Shown: one piece after another, positions 30,501 to 38,924 of the stretch | Layout: every line of letters starts with the position of its first letter | Position numbering within the stretch: the first letter of the stretch is position 1 | From: an uncultured Bacteroidia bacterium | GTDB lineage: Bacteria > Bacteroidota > Bacteroidia > NS11-12g > UBA9320 | Length of the DNA stretch: 64,000 nt | NCBI GenBank assembly: GCA_905478335.1 | Contig: CAJQIC010000017.1 | Coordinates: 21,197-85,196, forward strand | Reading direction: 5' to 3' | The notes under the pieces: model-generated | Seen by the model: the letters and a program-made list of their open reading frames with translations, nothing else | Told to the model about the DNA's origin: nothing | The model's database searches: none | Program-made: the position numbers and the translations under genes

Positions 30501-33500
30501 ACGTACACCAGAACATTGCCTGTCACGTTAGACCTTAGCGGGACATCTGCCAATGTGATAACGGTAAGTCATACTGGTGGTGATGTAGATGCAAGTGATA
30601 ATTCAGCAAGTACTTCGGTACCTTACTGGGCGTATCCAGTATCTTCATTTACTCAAGCAGACTCTTGTTTAGGAGATGCCATGAGCTTTACAAATACAAG
30701 TACAGTGGCAACAGGTTCAATTGCGTCAACAGACTGGATGTTTGGTGATGGCGGAACAGCGGCTACAACAAATCCAACACACACATACGCAAGTAATGGT
30801 ACTTATACGGTTACTATTATGAGTGAGTCTAATGTTGGATGTAGAGATACAGTTACGCAATCTATAAACGTACTTACTGCTTTGGCGGCTGGTACTATAT
30901 CAAGTGCGTCAACAATCTGTTACAATGCAGCCCCATCGATGCTTACATCTACTGCTGCTGCTTCAGGCAGTGCTGGTGCTTACCAGTATCAATGGCAGTC
31001 GTCAACAGACAATGTTACCTTTAGTGACATATCTGGTGCTACTGGTGCAGATTATACAAGTGGGTCGTTAACAACAACTACGTATTTCCGCAGAGCGGTA
31101 ACAACCGACGTAGGTTGTGGACCATCTTATACAGGAAGTTTAAAAATTACGGTGTACAACAAATTGGCAGGAGCTGTTATAGGTTCAGACCAAAATATTT
31201 GTTTCAATACGATACCTGGCACCATTAGCCAAGGTGCTTCTGCTACAGGTGGAGATGGAACATGGACGTACCAATGGGAATCTTCAAGTAACGGAACTTC
31301 TTGGAGCTCTGTTGCCGGTGCAACAGCAACGAGTTACTCACCTGGTGTATTAACATCAACAACCTACTATAGATTAATGTCTATTGGAGGATCAGGATGT
31401 GGTTCAGTGGCTAGTAATGCAGTGAAAATATTGGTTTATAATGATTTGTATGCTGGATTAGTAGGAAACGACCAAAGTGTTTGCCCTCAAAGCCCAGCCA
31501 GCACAATGAACGGCACAACAAACCCTTCAGGTGGAGACAACTCATATACATACCAATGGCAGTCTTCTCCAGATAACACGACTTGGTCAGATATCTCAGG
31601 AGCTACTTCTGCATCGTTTACCTCTACTACAGGTTTGACGTCAACTACATTCTATAGAAGAAATGTAACTTCAGGAAGTGGTTGTGGTACTAAGCCTACA
31701 AACACTGTAAAGATTACGATAGCACCATTGCCTAAGTCATCATTTATTGTTGCAAACCATTGTTTCAATGATGTGATGCCAGTTACCAATAACTCGACTG
31801 TGGCTACAGGGTCATTAACCCGGTTTGCTTGGGATTTCGGTAACGGAAACACAAGTACAGTACGTGTACCGGCATACGTTTATGCAACAAGTGGTATTAA
31901 AACGGTTAAGTTAAAGGTAACGTCGAATATTGGTTGTGTTGATTCATCATCAAGCACAGTGAATGTGTCTAATGTACCAACACCAGCCTTTACTAAAGTA
32001 TTTGATTGTGTTAAGGAAGAAGTGTTGTTTAAGAATGCAACTTCTGTGAACTGTGGTAAGATATCTGCATTTGCATGGGATTTCGGTGACGGTTCAACGT
32101 CAACTACGCAAAACCCTACGCATAAATATGCAGCTACAGGAACATATTCAGTGAAATTTAAAATCTTCCTTCCTGGTGGATTTATCGATTCTGTAACAAG
32201 AAGCGTAACGATTGCTAAGAAAGGTGTTTCTGGATTTACAGCAAATGACGAGTGTTTCGGAGATAGTGTTCGATTTATCAATGCTTCAACAAATGCAGCA
32301 TCATATACTTGGGATTTTGATGATAAAACATCATCAACAGTTGAGAACCCTGTTCATTTTTATCGTGTAGCTCAATCGTATGATGTAACATTAATTGCCA
32401 AGGATGGTAACGAATGTGACGATACAACAACGAAGAAAGTAACTGTGAAGGTGAAGCCTTCTGTTTACTTCTCTAAAGATGATCGTTGTGTGAATACAGG
32501 AAAACCATTTAATAACGGAACCTTATACGCACATTCATATGCTTGGACGTTTGGCGATGGTGGAACATCAAATTCAGCAGCGAAAGCGTTAACACATATA
32601 TACACTTCTGCAGGAACATTTGATGTTAAACTTGTGGCGTACAACAACAACGGTTGTCGCGACTCGTTCGAAACAAAAGTTGTTTCATTCCCTAATCCAG
32701 TAGCTGCATTCAGCTTGTCAAACTTATGTACTGGGCAAGCAGTAAGTGCAACGAATAGTTCTACTTCTAATCACGGTAACCACTGGGATATGGGAGATGG
32801 TGCAACGTTCACAACTAAAACGCCAACATACAAATACAACAAGGCTGGAACGTATTTAGTAACCTTAACTGTTGAGTCAGATAAGGGATGTAAGGATACA
32901 ACCAGATCAAATGTTACGGTATACGACACACCAAAAGCAGACTTTACTGCAACGAGTGTATGTGCTGGTGGAACGACAACGTTTACAAACACGAGTACAG
33001 GTGGTTCAGGAACCAAAACGTATGCATGGAACTTCGGTGATGGTAATACGTCAAGTGCTAAAAATCCAACACATAGCTACAGTGCTGCCGGTTCATATTC
33101 GGTAACATTGACCACAACTGGTCAAGGTAATTGTTCAGGTATGGTTACGAAATCAATTCAGGTATACAAAGCACCTACTGTTAGTGTATCTGTAAGTGAT
33201 GTATGTGTAGGAACAGCGTCTTACTTTACTTCCACAACTACTGGAGCGTCAACGTATGATTGGGACTTCGGTGATGGAAATTCAAGTACAGCACAATCTC
33301 CACGACATACTTATGCTAAGGCAGGAACGTATAACGTTAAGCTAACGGCTAAGAGTAGCTACGGTTGTTCAACTGTAGAGACCACAACAGCTACAGTGAA
33401 TGATTTACCAACGGCTGGATTTAATAACTCAACTGTGTGCTTGGGTAACGCAACTACATTTGCCAACACAACGAGTATATCTAGTGGAACCTTAAGTTAC

Positions 33501-36020
33501 GCTTGGAATTTCGGTGACGGATCAACGTCAACTGCAACAAATCCAAGCCATACCTACAGTTCTTCAGGAAACTACACGGTAACTGTAACGGCTACGGCTA
33601 ATGGATGCTCAAATTCATATACCACCACTGTGGTTGTGAATGATATTCCAACAGCAGACTTTACAACGGCTAATGTTTGTGTAGGAACGGCAATGAGCTT
33701 CTCTAATTATTCAGGTGGTGCAACTAAGTACTCTTGGAATTTTGGAGACGGAAGTACTGCTTCAACAGCAACTAACCCATCACACACCTATACAAGTTCT
33801 GGTACTTTCACGGTAACACTTACTGCTGAAAATGCTGCTGGTTGTACAGATACTAAATCGGTTAGTGTAACTGTGTTTGGAACTCCAACAGCTGATTTCT
33901 CTGCGAGCAATGCTTGTGCGGGTACAGCAGTTTCGTTTACAAACAATAGTAGTACTGGATCTTACCTATGGAACTTTGGTGATGGTGGTGCAAGTACAGC
34001 AACAACACCAAGTCATACATACAAGGCTGCAGGTACATACACGGTTATGTTAACTGTGAAAAACAGCAATGGATGTGAGTCATCGACGTCAAGTCAAATC
34101 ACAATTCATGCGCTACCTAAAACGGCGTTTGCAACTGCTTCAGGTTGTGAGAAAGCTGGTATCCAGTTTACGAACAATACGGCAGGAACAAATACTTATG
34201 CTTGGACATTCGGCGACGGAGGAACAAGTGCTGCGAAGAATCCAAACCATACGTACAACTCGTCAGGAACCTTTAACGTAACGTTAATAGCAACTAACGG
34301 TAACGGATGTTCAATGGAGGCTAAGCAAGCGGTTGTTGTATCACCGCAACCTACGGTAGCCTTTACGGCTAACTCTCCTTGTGAGGGCAGTGCAGCTGCA
34401 TTCAGCAACACATCAACTAGAGGTGCGAATAGCTGGACATTAGGAGATGGCGCAACAAGTCGTTTGTTAAACCCAAGTCATACCTATGCAAGTGCAGGTA
34501 AGTATTCTGTTCAATTGACAGTTACAACTGCTGCAGGGTGTACTAACTCAATGACTAGTAGTGTGACAGTTAATCCTAACCCAGTAGCTTCGTTTAGTTC
34601 GAAAGCACTGTGTACTGGACCTAACGTAGACTTTACCAACACAAGTTCAATTGGTGGTGGATCTATTGCTAATAGTAATTGGAATTATGGTGATGCCTCT
34701 ACAGGCACGTCAAATTCTCATACGTATGCGAAATCAGGTGTGTATAACGTAACATTAACGGTTACGTCTGACAGAGGTTGTATGACTTCTACTACATCTC
34801 CAGTTGCGGTTTACGAAGCACCATTGGCTAAGTTTAGCACGAATGATGTTTGTTTAGGAGTGTCTGCTAGCTTTACGAATGAAAGTTCAAATGCAAGTAG
34901 CTCAGCTTGGAAATTTGGTGACGGAAATACAAGCAACGTAACAAATCCAACACATACATATGGTTCGGCTTCAACCTATACTGTTGAGTTAACCGCGATG
35001 AATCCATTAGGATGTTCAAACGTGGTTACAGGAAGTATTAAAGTAAGTACAAACCCAACTGCAGACTTTAACGCGCCTGCAGGCTGTGAAGGAGCAGCAA
35101 CCATGTTTACAAATGCATCTACTGGTGCTAATGCATATAGCTGGAACTTTGGAGATGGTAGCTTAAGCAACCAAGAAAGTCCATCACATACATTTGCTTC
35201 TAGTGGAAATAAAAATGTAACGTTAATGGTTCGTACCAATGATGGTTGTTCTGATGAGGTAACTAAAATGGTTGTTATCAATACAAGTCCAACGGCAGCA
35301 TTTACTGCAGTAGGAAATTGTTTAGGTGACGAAACAATGTTCTCAAATACTTCACAAAACGGTACTTCATTTGCTTGGAGCTTCGGCGACGGTAATACAA
35401 GTAATAATGCAAACCCATCAAACACGTATAGCGCAACTGGCGATTACAGAGTATTGTTAATTGCAAGCAATGCGAATTGTGTTGATTCAACAGAACAATT
35501 GGTTCCTGTTAATCCAATTCCAAATAGTGACTTTACACATACTACTAGTGGAAGAGAAGTAACATTCTCTCCAATTGAGTTGGGTGGAACAAGTTACAGC
35601 TGGAATTTTGCTGATGGCAATACCTCTACTTCAATCGCACCAGTTCATCGTTATTCAAGTGCTGTGGTTCAAACATTCAATGTTTGTTTAACCTTAACAG
35701 ACAAAGCAGGTTGTACCTCAGAGAAGTGTAACGATGTTAATGTTGATCTGGTTGGTGTTAATGACGTGACATCTGAAAATGGTGTTAATGTTTATCCTAA
35801 CCCGAACAAAGGTGCATTTGTGGTAACAATGGCAGAAATAAATGGTGATATAAACATCGCACTTTATGATACAAAAGGCGTTCTTGTAACAGTAGTTGAT
35901 ACTACTAAACCGTCAACTCAATTTAATATTGATGTTACAGGAGTTGCTGAAGGCGTATACTTCGTTCAAATTAAGAATGGAGATTACACTTCTACACAAC
36001 GGGTGGTTATTACTAAATGA
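24552..36020 (+). CDS. Giant T9SS-secreted surface protein with beta-helix modules and PKD repeats
   Basis: 3822 aa, one frame. Order: signal peptide (1-25, ends EVSAQ); an N-terminal globular domain with FPFKFYGATVDSF (about 26-260); a CARDB/Ig-like domain (about 263-370); three tandem modules of about 555 aa each made of a YTVG/FTVGG lead-in, a right-handed beta-helix rich in NN, YGIYM and ISGN turns, a HPGADEV end and a CARDB-like linker (about 372-1920). Then come a further CARDB-like domain, one PKD, three Ig-like repeats (YQWQSSxDxxxWSDIxGAT, about 2110-2395), 17 more PKD domains (WxFGDGxTS), and a T9SS type A sorting domain (VYPNPNKGAFVV to the end, about 3735-3822). Nearly every PKD holds two Cys, suggesting one disulfide each. 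It is probably a rod-like adhesin or polysaccharide-binding surface protein. A terminator follows at 36071. Confidence 0.93.
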   Translation: MKKFYSFLLAIGVIILLIPSEVSAQTYTYDQSKSSLNVGNPGTLRGTAYDYTTTGGTIIHRGNSGPNGSTGSYNSTNYWSVARAIPFPFKFYGATVDSFCVSKNGLLTFSTNVAGTAVNTALNSNSALPNTNLPDSTIAYFWESMGTNISSRDYIYSIPYGSTGNRQLWILNYSWKLGNSSYAYFAVVLDEKTNDIYVVDMNYFYSSSALTMTVGTQLSSTSAVQVNSGLNSSAGSPNIIFGSGGSVHSNNEYYIFEEKLLVTDDMSVVEMDNPSGAICSTSDSIKVKVKNEGTNAVTDFDVEWSVNGTSQSTYSYSGSLASGASTTVNLGSYTYGTSTSTFNFQFRTDDPNGNTDKNLANDTVKKTLKKGLSGSYTVGTSSSNYATMAAAMADLKASGVCGPVTMNIAKGTYTGQVALEGDISGASSANTITFKSATGKQADVIFAYSSTGTSKLTTFLLKNTSYIIMRDVTFEAKGTSYGWPTQVWSASNISFINCHFKCKYIGTSSYNNNLVINGSATSYSTGSLNHDITVDSCTFTNGGYAACSSYGSGTASFSNGLTFTNNTLINSGYYGLRIYYQGAPQISNNHITMRSGAWCGIYMYYVKSTSTVPVRINRNQVYKSSYYGIYMSSCDNSSSQQGELYNNIIGNFSGAPTYYGIYNFSSDYWRVYHNTVDVRASSSSTIRACYYTSVSYSDIRNNIFSIQSSASSSSHYALYNTSSPSTNRKCDHNVYYNPNGTYLIYSGGSRTASVLNSYSTAGDGNSINKMPPFKSASDAHLSDGCFDKVDALMGVSEDIDGDSRDPVFPHPGADEVVLSSNDVGVVSIESPSGTVSSGTQTVRVIVRNYGSNSVSGYNVSYKVAGGSSVTQAVSGTLASCSNDTITFTTTFSHTVGCTNLNAWTSAPNTTTDGNVSNDTATSSFGVAMSGTFTVGGTSGDFSTFGEAVDALNCAGISGAVVFNVVSGTYTEQVNLGSYTGSSSTNTITFQSASSNTTKPVLRFATTSATNNGVLNFSGSSNIIFKGIHVKQTATTSTSMNYCAVVTMAGSNSSLTIEDCKLEGITPTYTYYNYSSIIYDGTGTGNMSNDIIIKNNELIKGSYSIYTFGGNTGTLQRGWVITGNTISGFVNYSLYCYYLTGLEISNNTITSSLSTGIYARYCDGAMKITNNRITGVTSGYGIYMYYCDATSGSPALVANNTIQVGNGYSYVRGMYVQYCKYQKILHNTVVNNTTYASTTYGAGYFYFTSSYPGNELKNNIFVANNGGYSVYLYYSGTNHYFAALDYNIYYSTATGSHIYAGGNYSSVAAYKSAKSGKDPNSFEEKPPFKSSSDLHLADGCFTKVPSVSDVTTDMDGATRNTTSTHPGADEVETGALDAGVTEILSPKGIVSSGSQTVEVVVKNFGTTTISTLTVSYTVGTTTNSQTFGVSLAGCTADTLTFTTGYNHTGGCASISAKTSDPNALTDAVPSNDEGPSQSFGVSVSGTFTVGGTSGDFSSLSDAIENLLCAGISGPVTLNVVSGTYNERVSLLPISGMSSTNTVTIQSHPSNTSMPIVQSDNGGLTNNVILFNGSSYFTIDGIHFKANNATYNRVVEMQGSNSNITIKNCKLESQTVFTTSSNSYIIYDRTGSANMSNNIKIMNNTLTGGSYAIYNFGGGTSSTDLQDGWVISGNTVTGFAYMGVYNLYNKNLILTNNTITTKSTYSTNLYGTYFRYCDGAMVISGNHVDIDRGGYGMYMYYCDATSTSPAVISNNYLRIGNGTSWSRGVFAYYGSYQNWYNNTFRSFSSSSYSSSNSYATMRLYYTSNTSIFRNNIVSNYGGGYALYFYNPTYVKSDYNNIHSTSTGSHIYAAGTYSSLSAYQTAKGTDLNSFDKDPKFSSSPVYQPNQEEFFNAGDSTGLTVDIDSNSRPAAMSTIGALEINPDLNIISVAGDSACGTMNSASTVTVTFKNEGDIIQQMASFNVSLDTFAAVPVTITGPFAKGMTYTRTLPVTLDLSGTSANVITVSHTGGDVDASDNSASTSVPYWAYPVSSFTQADSCLGDAMSFTNTSTVATGSIASTDWMFGDGGTAATTNPTHTYASNGTYTVTIMSESNVGCRDTVTQSINVLTALAAGTISSASTICYNAAPSMLTSTAAASGSAGAYQYQWQSSTDNVTFSDISGATGADYTSGSLTTTTYFRRAVTTDVGCGPSYTGSLKITVYNKLAGAVIGSDQNICFNTIPGTISQGASATGGDGTWTYQWESSSNGTSWSSVAGATATSYSPGVLTSTTYYRLMSIGGSGCGSVASNAVKILVYNDLYAGLVGNDQSVCPQSPASTMNGTTNPSGGDNSYTYQWQSSPDNTTWSDISGATSASFTSTTGLTSTTFYRRNVTSGSGCGTKPTNTVKITIAPLPKSSFIVANHCFNDVMPVTNNSTVATGSLTRFAWDFGNGNTSTVRVPAYVYATSGIKTVKLKVTSNIGCVDSSSSTVNVSNVPTPAFTKVFDCVKEEVLFKNATSVNCGKISAFAWDFGDGSTSTTQNPTHKYAATGTYSVKFKIFLPGGFIDSVTRSVTIAKKGVSGFTANDECFGDSVRFINASTNAASYTWDFDDKTSSTVENPVHFYRVAQSYDVTLIAKDGNECDDTTTKKVTVKVKPSVYFSKDDRCVNTGKPFNNGTLYAHSYAWTFGDGGTSNSAAKALTHIYTSAGTFDVKLVAYNNNGCRDSFETKVVSFPNPVAAFSLSNLCTGQAVSATNSSTSNHGNHWDMGDGATFTTKTPTYKYNKAGTYLVTLTVESDKGCKDTTRSNVTVYDTPKADFTATSVCAGGTTTFTNTSTGGSGTKTYAWNFGDGNTSSAKNPTHSYSAAGSYSVTLTTTGQGNCSGMVTKSIQVYKAPTVSVSVSDVCVGTASYFTSTTTGASTYDWDFGDGNSSTAQSPRHTYAKAGTYNVKLTAKSSYGCSTVETTTATVNDLPTAGFNNSTVCLGNATTFANTTSISSGTLSYAWNFGDGSTSTATNPSHTYSSSGNYTVTVTATANGCSNSYTTTVVVNDIPTADFTTANVCVGTAMSFSNYSGGATKYSWNFGDGSTASTATNPSHTYTSSGTFTVTLTAENAAGCTDTKSVSVTVFGTPTADFSASNACAGTAVSFTNNSSTGSYLWNFGDGGASTATTPSHTYKAAGTYTVMLTVKNSNGCESSTSSQITIHALPKTAFATASGCEKAGIQFTNNTAGTNTYAWTFGDGGTSAAKNPNHTYNSSGTFNVTLIATNGNGCSMEAKQAVVVSPQPTVAFTANSPCEGSAAAFSNTSTRGANSWTLGDGATSRLLNPSHTYASAGKYSVQLTVTTAAGCTNSMTSSVTVNPNPVASFSSKALCTGPNVDFTNTSSIGGGSIANSNWNYGDASTGTSNSHTYAKSGVYNVTLTVTSDRGCMTSTTSPVAVYEAPLAKFSTNDVCLGVSASFTNESSNASSSAWKFGDGNTSNVTNPTHTYGSASTYTVELTAMNPLGCSNVVTGSIKVSTNPTADFNAPAGCEGAATMFTNASTGANAYSWNFGDGSLSNQESPSHTFASSGNKNVTLMVRTNDGCSDEVTKMVVINTSPTAAFTAVGNCLGDETMFSNTSQNGTSFAWSFGDGNTSNNANPSNTYSATGDYRVLLIASNANCVDSTEQLVPVNPIPNSDFTHTTSGREVTFSPIELGGTSYSWNFADGNTSTSIAPVHRYSSAVVQTFNVCLTLTDKAGCTSEKCNDVNVDLVGVNDVTSENGVNVYPNPNKGAFVVTMAEINGDINIALYDTKGVLVTVVDTTKPSTQFNIDVTGVAEGVYFVQIKNGDYTSTQRVVITK
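25665..30317 (+). repeat. Three tandem beta-helix modules inside the giant gene
   Basis: Module starts at 25665, 27333 and 28995 are spaced 1668 and 1662 bases. Each opens with an SG(S/T)(Y/F)TVG lead-in and CG/AGISG-VxxNVxSGTY, carries beta-helix coils, and closes near HPGADEV (modules 1 and 2) or a TIGALEIN variant (module 3). Identity is high at protein level, with codon drift, so duplication is old. Confidence 0.8.
30639..35745 (+). repeat. PKD/Ig-like repeat array inside the giant gene
   Basis: Eighteen PKD units of about 75-85 residues were counted from the W-x-F-G-D-G motif and its variants (FGNG, FDDK, MGDG, LGDG, YGDA, FADG). Three Ig-like units with YQWxSS cores lie between the first and second PKD. 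Most units start with a Cys in CxGxxxxFTN and have a second Cys after NxxGC. Codons differ between units, so this is an ancient array, not a recent expansion. Confidence 0.82.
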
Positions 36021-36070
36021 TAAGACGATAACTCGTTAAATCACATAATAACTAAATCTTGTTCTAACAA

Positions 36071-36095
36071 GGGGTCGGCAACGACCCCTTTTTTT
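36071..36095 (+). terminator. Intrinsic terminator of the giant gene
   Basis: Arms GGGGTCG (36071-36077) and CGACCCC (36082-36088) pair perfectly around a 4-base loop and are followed by seven T (36089-36095), 51 bases after the stop codon. Confidence 0.92.
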
Positions 36096-36108
36096 ATTTA
36101 CTTCTGGA

Positions 36109-36116
36109 TACATTTG
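36109..36116 (+). promoter_or_regulatory. -7 box TACATTTG of the small membrane protein gene
   Basis: Exact TAnnTTTG match 8 bases before the ATG at 36125 and just after the giant-gene terminator. It predicts a leaderless or near-leaderless transcript. Confidence 0.45.
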
Positions 36117-36124
36117 CGACTCGA

Positions 36125-36472
36125 ATGGAGTTTGTGAAAAACAAGTGGCGGTTTATTGTTGAATTTGTCATGATGTCAGTGGCCGTTGGGCTATCTTGCT
36201 ATTATGTATCGGAGTTTGGTTGGCCCAGTAATGGTATTATTTCCGTGTACGTAGCTTGGCTGATTTACTTTTTTGTCCAACTAAAGGTCAAATTAGGGTT
36301 AACCTTACCCTTCGCGTTTATAGTAGTTTGGATGATTTTGGCCATACAAGACTGGAACGACAACCAAGCTATAAAGTCCTTTAATGTTGAAGATTATTAC
36401 TTGGCCATTGCCTATGTGATGCATGCGTTAAACGGGGCAATAATTTATTTTGAAAATAAAATGAGATGGTAG
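36125..36472 (+). CDS. Small four-helix membrane protein, unknown function
   Basis: 115 aa with four predicted TM helices (about 9-28, 36-52, 57-74 and 90-108), short loops and a charged C-terminus FENKMRW. No family recognised and no catalytic motif. It has its own -7 box and precedes a serine hydrolase by 40 bases, so the two may be co-transcribed. Confidence 0.68.
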   Translation: MEFVKNKWRFIVEFVMMSVAVGLSCYYVSEFGWPSNGIISVYVAWLIYFFVQLKVKLGLTLPFAFIVVWMILAIQDWNDNQAIKSFNVEDYYLAIAYVMHALNGAIIYFENKMRW

Positions 36473-36512
36473 GCATCACAACTTTAGGTGCCTTGCCGTT
36501 GTTAATACGTAT

Positions 36513-37673
36513 ATGAAGAAACTATTAAAGCGTTTGGCGATTGGTGTTATAGGACTTGTTGCTGCAGTTGTATTGTTTATTGTCATTTCTGGCAATCACT
36601 ACATGTTTTTTATGATTCGACACACCATTTTAGAAGGTAGGATGGGCCCAACGATTGACGAACACGTGTATTATGACAATAGAGTGGTTGAGGCCTCAGA
36701 ATCACCTATTGAGTGGCCGTTAGGGCAAAGTTATGCTGCAAACCAATTGGCTGAAGATGAGGAAGCCTATCATACCAAATATGAGACAAAGGCTTATGTA
36801 GTGATCCACAAAGGAAAATTAATCTATGAAAAGTATTGGGATGGATATTCCGATACCTCTAAAACCAACTCTTGGTCGATGGCAAAAAGTATGTGTAGCC
36901 ATTTAATCGGTTGTGCTATTAAAGATGGAGACATAGACAATATCGATCAGAAAATATCAGAATTTTTACCTGAATTTAAAGATGACACCATAACAACTTT
37001 ACGGCATGTTTTGACCATGAGTACTGGGTATGATTGGTATGAAAGTTACCAGAATCCATTTGGTTTTACAGCACGGTCTTTATACGGTAATGATTCGCGT
37101 AAGCTGCTAAAACGATATGAAATTGCTGATGAGACCGGAAAGATATTTAATTACAAGTCTGCCAATTCTCAATTGTTAGGTCTAATTATAAATTCCGCTA
37201 CAGGTAAAACGCTTAGCGCATATGCCAGTGAAAAATTATGGCAACCGATTGGTGCTAAGGAAAACGCGTTGTGGAGCTTGGATCACGAAGGGGGAGACGA
37301 GTTGGCTTATTGCTGCTTTAATACCAATGCCCGAGATTATGCCAAGTTTGGCTACCTATACCTTAATGAAGGTGTGGTAGGAGAAGATACATTAATTCCG
37401 AATTGGTATTTCAAAGAAGCGACAACACCTGCTCCATTAATAGATAAAATAGGTGGCCCTAATAAACGTTACGGCTATCAGTGGTGGTGCACAAGCTACG
37501 AAGGCGAATCGTTCTTCTATGCACATGGGATTGATGGTCAATATATCTTGATACTTCCTGATAGTGATCTTGTGGTGGTTAGATTGGGTCAAACACGGCC
37601 ACATATTCGCCAGAAAGGCCACCCCATAGATATTTACGAATATCTAAGGATGGCCAAAAACATGATTGGTTAG
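36513..37673 (+). CDS. Membrane-anchored serine hydrolase, class C beta-lactamase fold
   Basis: 386 aa. An N-terminal TM segment (about 8-26) anchors the protein, with the catalytic domain in the periplasm. The S-x-x-K motif is SMAK, with S122 and K125; the second Tyr/Asn motif region is FNYKSANSQLLG (about 209-220), followed by LWQPIGAKENALW. This matches the beta-lactamase-related family that includes 6-aminohexanoate-oligomer hydrolases, esterases and penicillin-binding-like proteins. Substrate unknown; resistance activity should not be assumed. Convergent with the gene at 37682. Confidence 0.87.
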   Translation: MKKLLKRLAIGVIGLVAAVVLFIVISGNHYMFFMIRHTILEGRMGPTIDEHVYYDNRVVEASESPIEWPLGQSYAANQLAEDEEAYHTKYETKAYVVIHKGKLIYEKYWDGYSDTSKTNSWSMAKSMCSHLIGCAIKDGDIDNIDQKISEFLPEFKDDTITTLRHVLTMSTGYDWYESYQNPFGFTARSLYGNDSRKLLKRYEIADETGKIFNYKSANSQLLGLIINSATGKTLSAYASEKLWQPIGAKENALWSLDHEGGDELAYCCFNTNARDYAKFGYLYLNEGVVGEDTLIPNWYFKEATTPAPLIDKIGGPNKRYGYQWWCTSYEGESFFYAHGIDGQYILILPDSDLVVVRLGQTRPHIRQKGHPIDIYEYLRMAKNMIG

Positions 37674-37681
37674 TTTGATTT

Positions 37682-38761
37682 TTATCTTCTGAAGTTATAA
37701 CCAATCGACACACCATACCGGTAGTCATCTTTGTTCGGTACGAAAAAGAAGTTTACCGGAATGTTCATGGTGCCAGCCTGAAACGATTTGCCAATTGCGA
37801 AAGCTAGATTGGCTTGTATGGTGGCGCTCCCTCTGCTGTCAAGCTGACCTTCTAATGGTAGGTTGTTAATGTTCTCTTTGTCCTGAGAACGGTACCAACT
37901 TCCATCTTCAAAATATTTGTTCTCTTTTTTGGTGATGTTGAACGTGGGGCCAAAAGCGAATTCAAGTCCAGTACGCGCGTTACGCAAGCCGTTTAAGACG
38001 CTTAGTGATGGCAAGAATAGGCCTTGATCTAATCCGCTGATTTGTGGTATTATTTCTATAATCCCTTGACATGATCCTCCGTGCAGATACTGCTGCTCAA
38101 ATTGATACCCAACATTTATAAAACCAGGACGCATGTTATATCCGCCATTCATCTTAGACGCTTTAAGAATATCTGCTGAAGGCCCGGTAAACACCGTATA
38201 ACCTAAACGTGGGCCCGATAAGTTTAGTGATTGCTGGTAGTTTGGCAGTCTGCCTGAAGACGACAGTGTTTCGTCAGTTAAACTTAACAACTCGTTTTTG
38301 TCGTGTGGGATGTTTAGTAGTTTCTGAAGCGTAAGCTTTAACATAAACTCTGCTTCATCAGGCAGGTTTAGAAAATCCATCTTGGCTGTTTTGTTTGCCA
38401 CTCGAGGATCTTTATTAATCATTTTTGAAATGACATAAATGCGGCCAGCAATTTGTTTTATTTCCGTGGTAATAGCCCATTCGATTCCGGTGCGCTGGCA
38501 CATCTTACGTAAACAAATGTCATCACAAATTAGGTTCTGAGATTTGATGGTGTCCAAAATGAGTGCAGCACGTTTGTCGTTAACTACATTATAATCGTTT
38601 GCATAAAATTGCATGTAATTATATGTGAAGCTTTCAAGTTTGACATTAGACTGATTGGTTAAGTTGGTTTGTACACTAGTCACAATTAATCCTGGATTCT
38701 GTGCGTAGGTGCAAATGCTTGTGATAATAAGCAAGGCGATTGTTGTTAATTTTTGTTTCAT
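37682..38761 (-). CDS. Secreted/outer-membrane-type protein of unknown function
   Basis: 359 aa from the ATG at 38761 (MKQKLTTIALLIITSICTYA then Q); a TTG five codons up is less likely. A signal peptide is followed by an alpha/beta region (about 25-165: TNLTNQSNVKLESFTYN, CDDICLRKMCQRTG with three close Cys) reminiscent of the CsgG-like or DUF-type domains that precede a barrel. A beta-strand-rich second half ends YGVSIGYNFRR. No family is recognised with certainty. It is divergent from an HTH protein at 38925, with 163 bases between them, suggesting a regulator-target pair. Confidence 0.7.
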   Translation of the reverse strand: MKQKLTTIALLIITSICTYAQNPGLIVTSVQTNLTNQSNVKLESFTYNYMQFYANDYNVVNDKRAALILDTIKSQNLICDDICLRKMCQRTGIEWAITTEIKQIAGRIYVISKMINKDPRVANKTAKMDFLNLPDEAEFMLKLTLQKLLNIPHDKNELLSLTDETLSSSGRLPNYQQSLNLSGPRLGYTVFTGPSADILKASKMNGGYNMRPGFINVGYQFEQQYLHGGSCQGIIEIIPQISGLDQGLFLPSLSVLNGLRNARTGLEFAFGPTFNITKKENKYFEDGSWYRSQDKENINNLPLEGQLDSRGSATIQANLAFAIGKSFQAGTMNIPVNFFFVPNKDDYRYGVSIGYNFRR

Positions 38762-38924
38762 GTTTTTTTTCTTCAAAGGTGGGGGTGGGTACGCTCAGTC
38801 TTTTTGCAAATTTGCGTTTGATGCAGTTTTATTTTAGTATTTTGCATATCGTATTGCGAATTGGCGCCCTTTTGATTCAATTAGTTGCGTAAAACGCAAT
38901 TTGTGATACTTTAAAATGTGAAAT

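Noticed and set aside
30209..35490. Several open frames of 60-150 codons antisense to the PKD array
   Set aside because: They mirror the Thr/Ser/Gly/Asn-rich repeat codons; hydrophobic low-complexity products repeat with the sense repeats, a shadow effect.
30639..35745. Regular repeat spacing that could suggest a CRISPR or minisatellite
   Set aside because: Unit length about 230-250 bases, high codon divergence and an intact frame; this is protein repeat structure.
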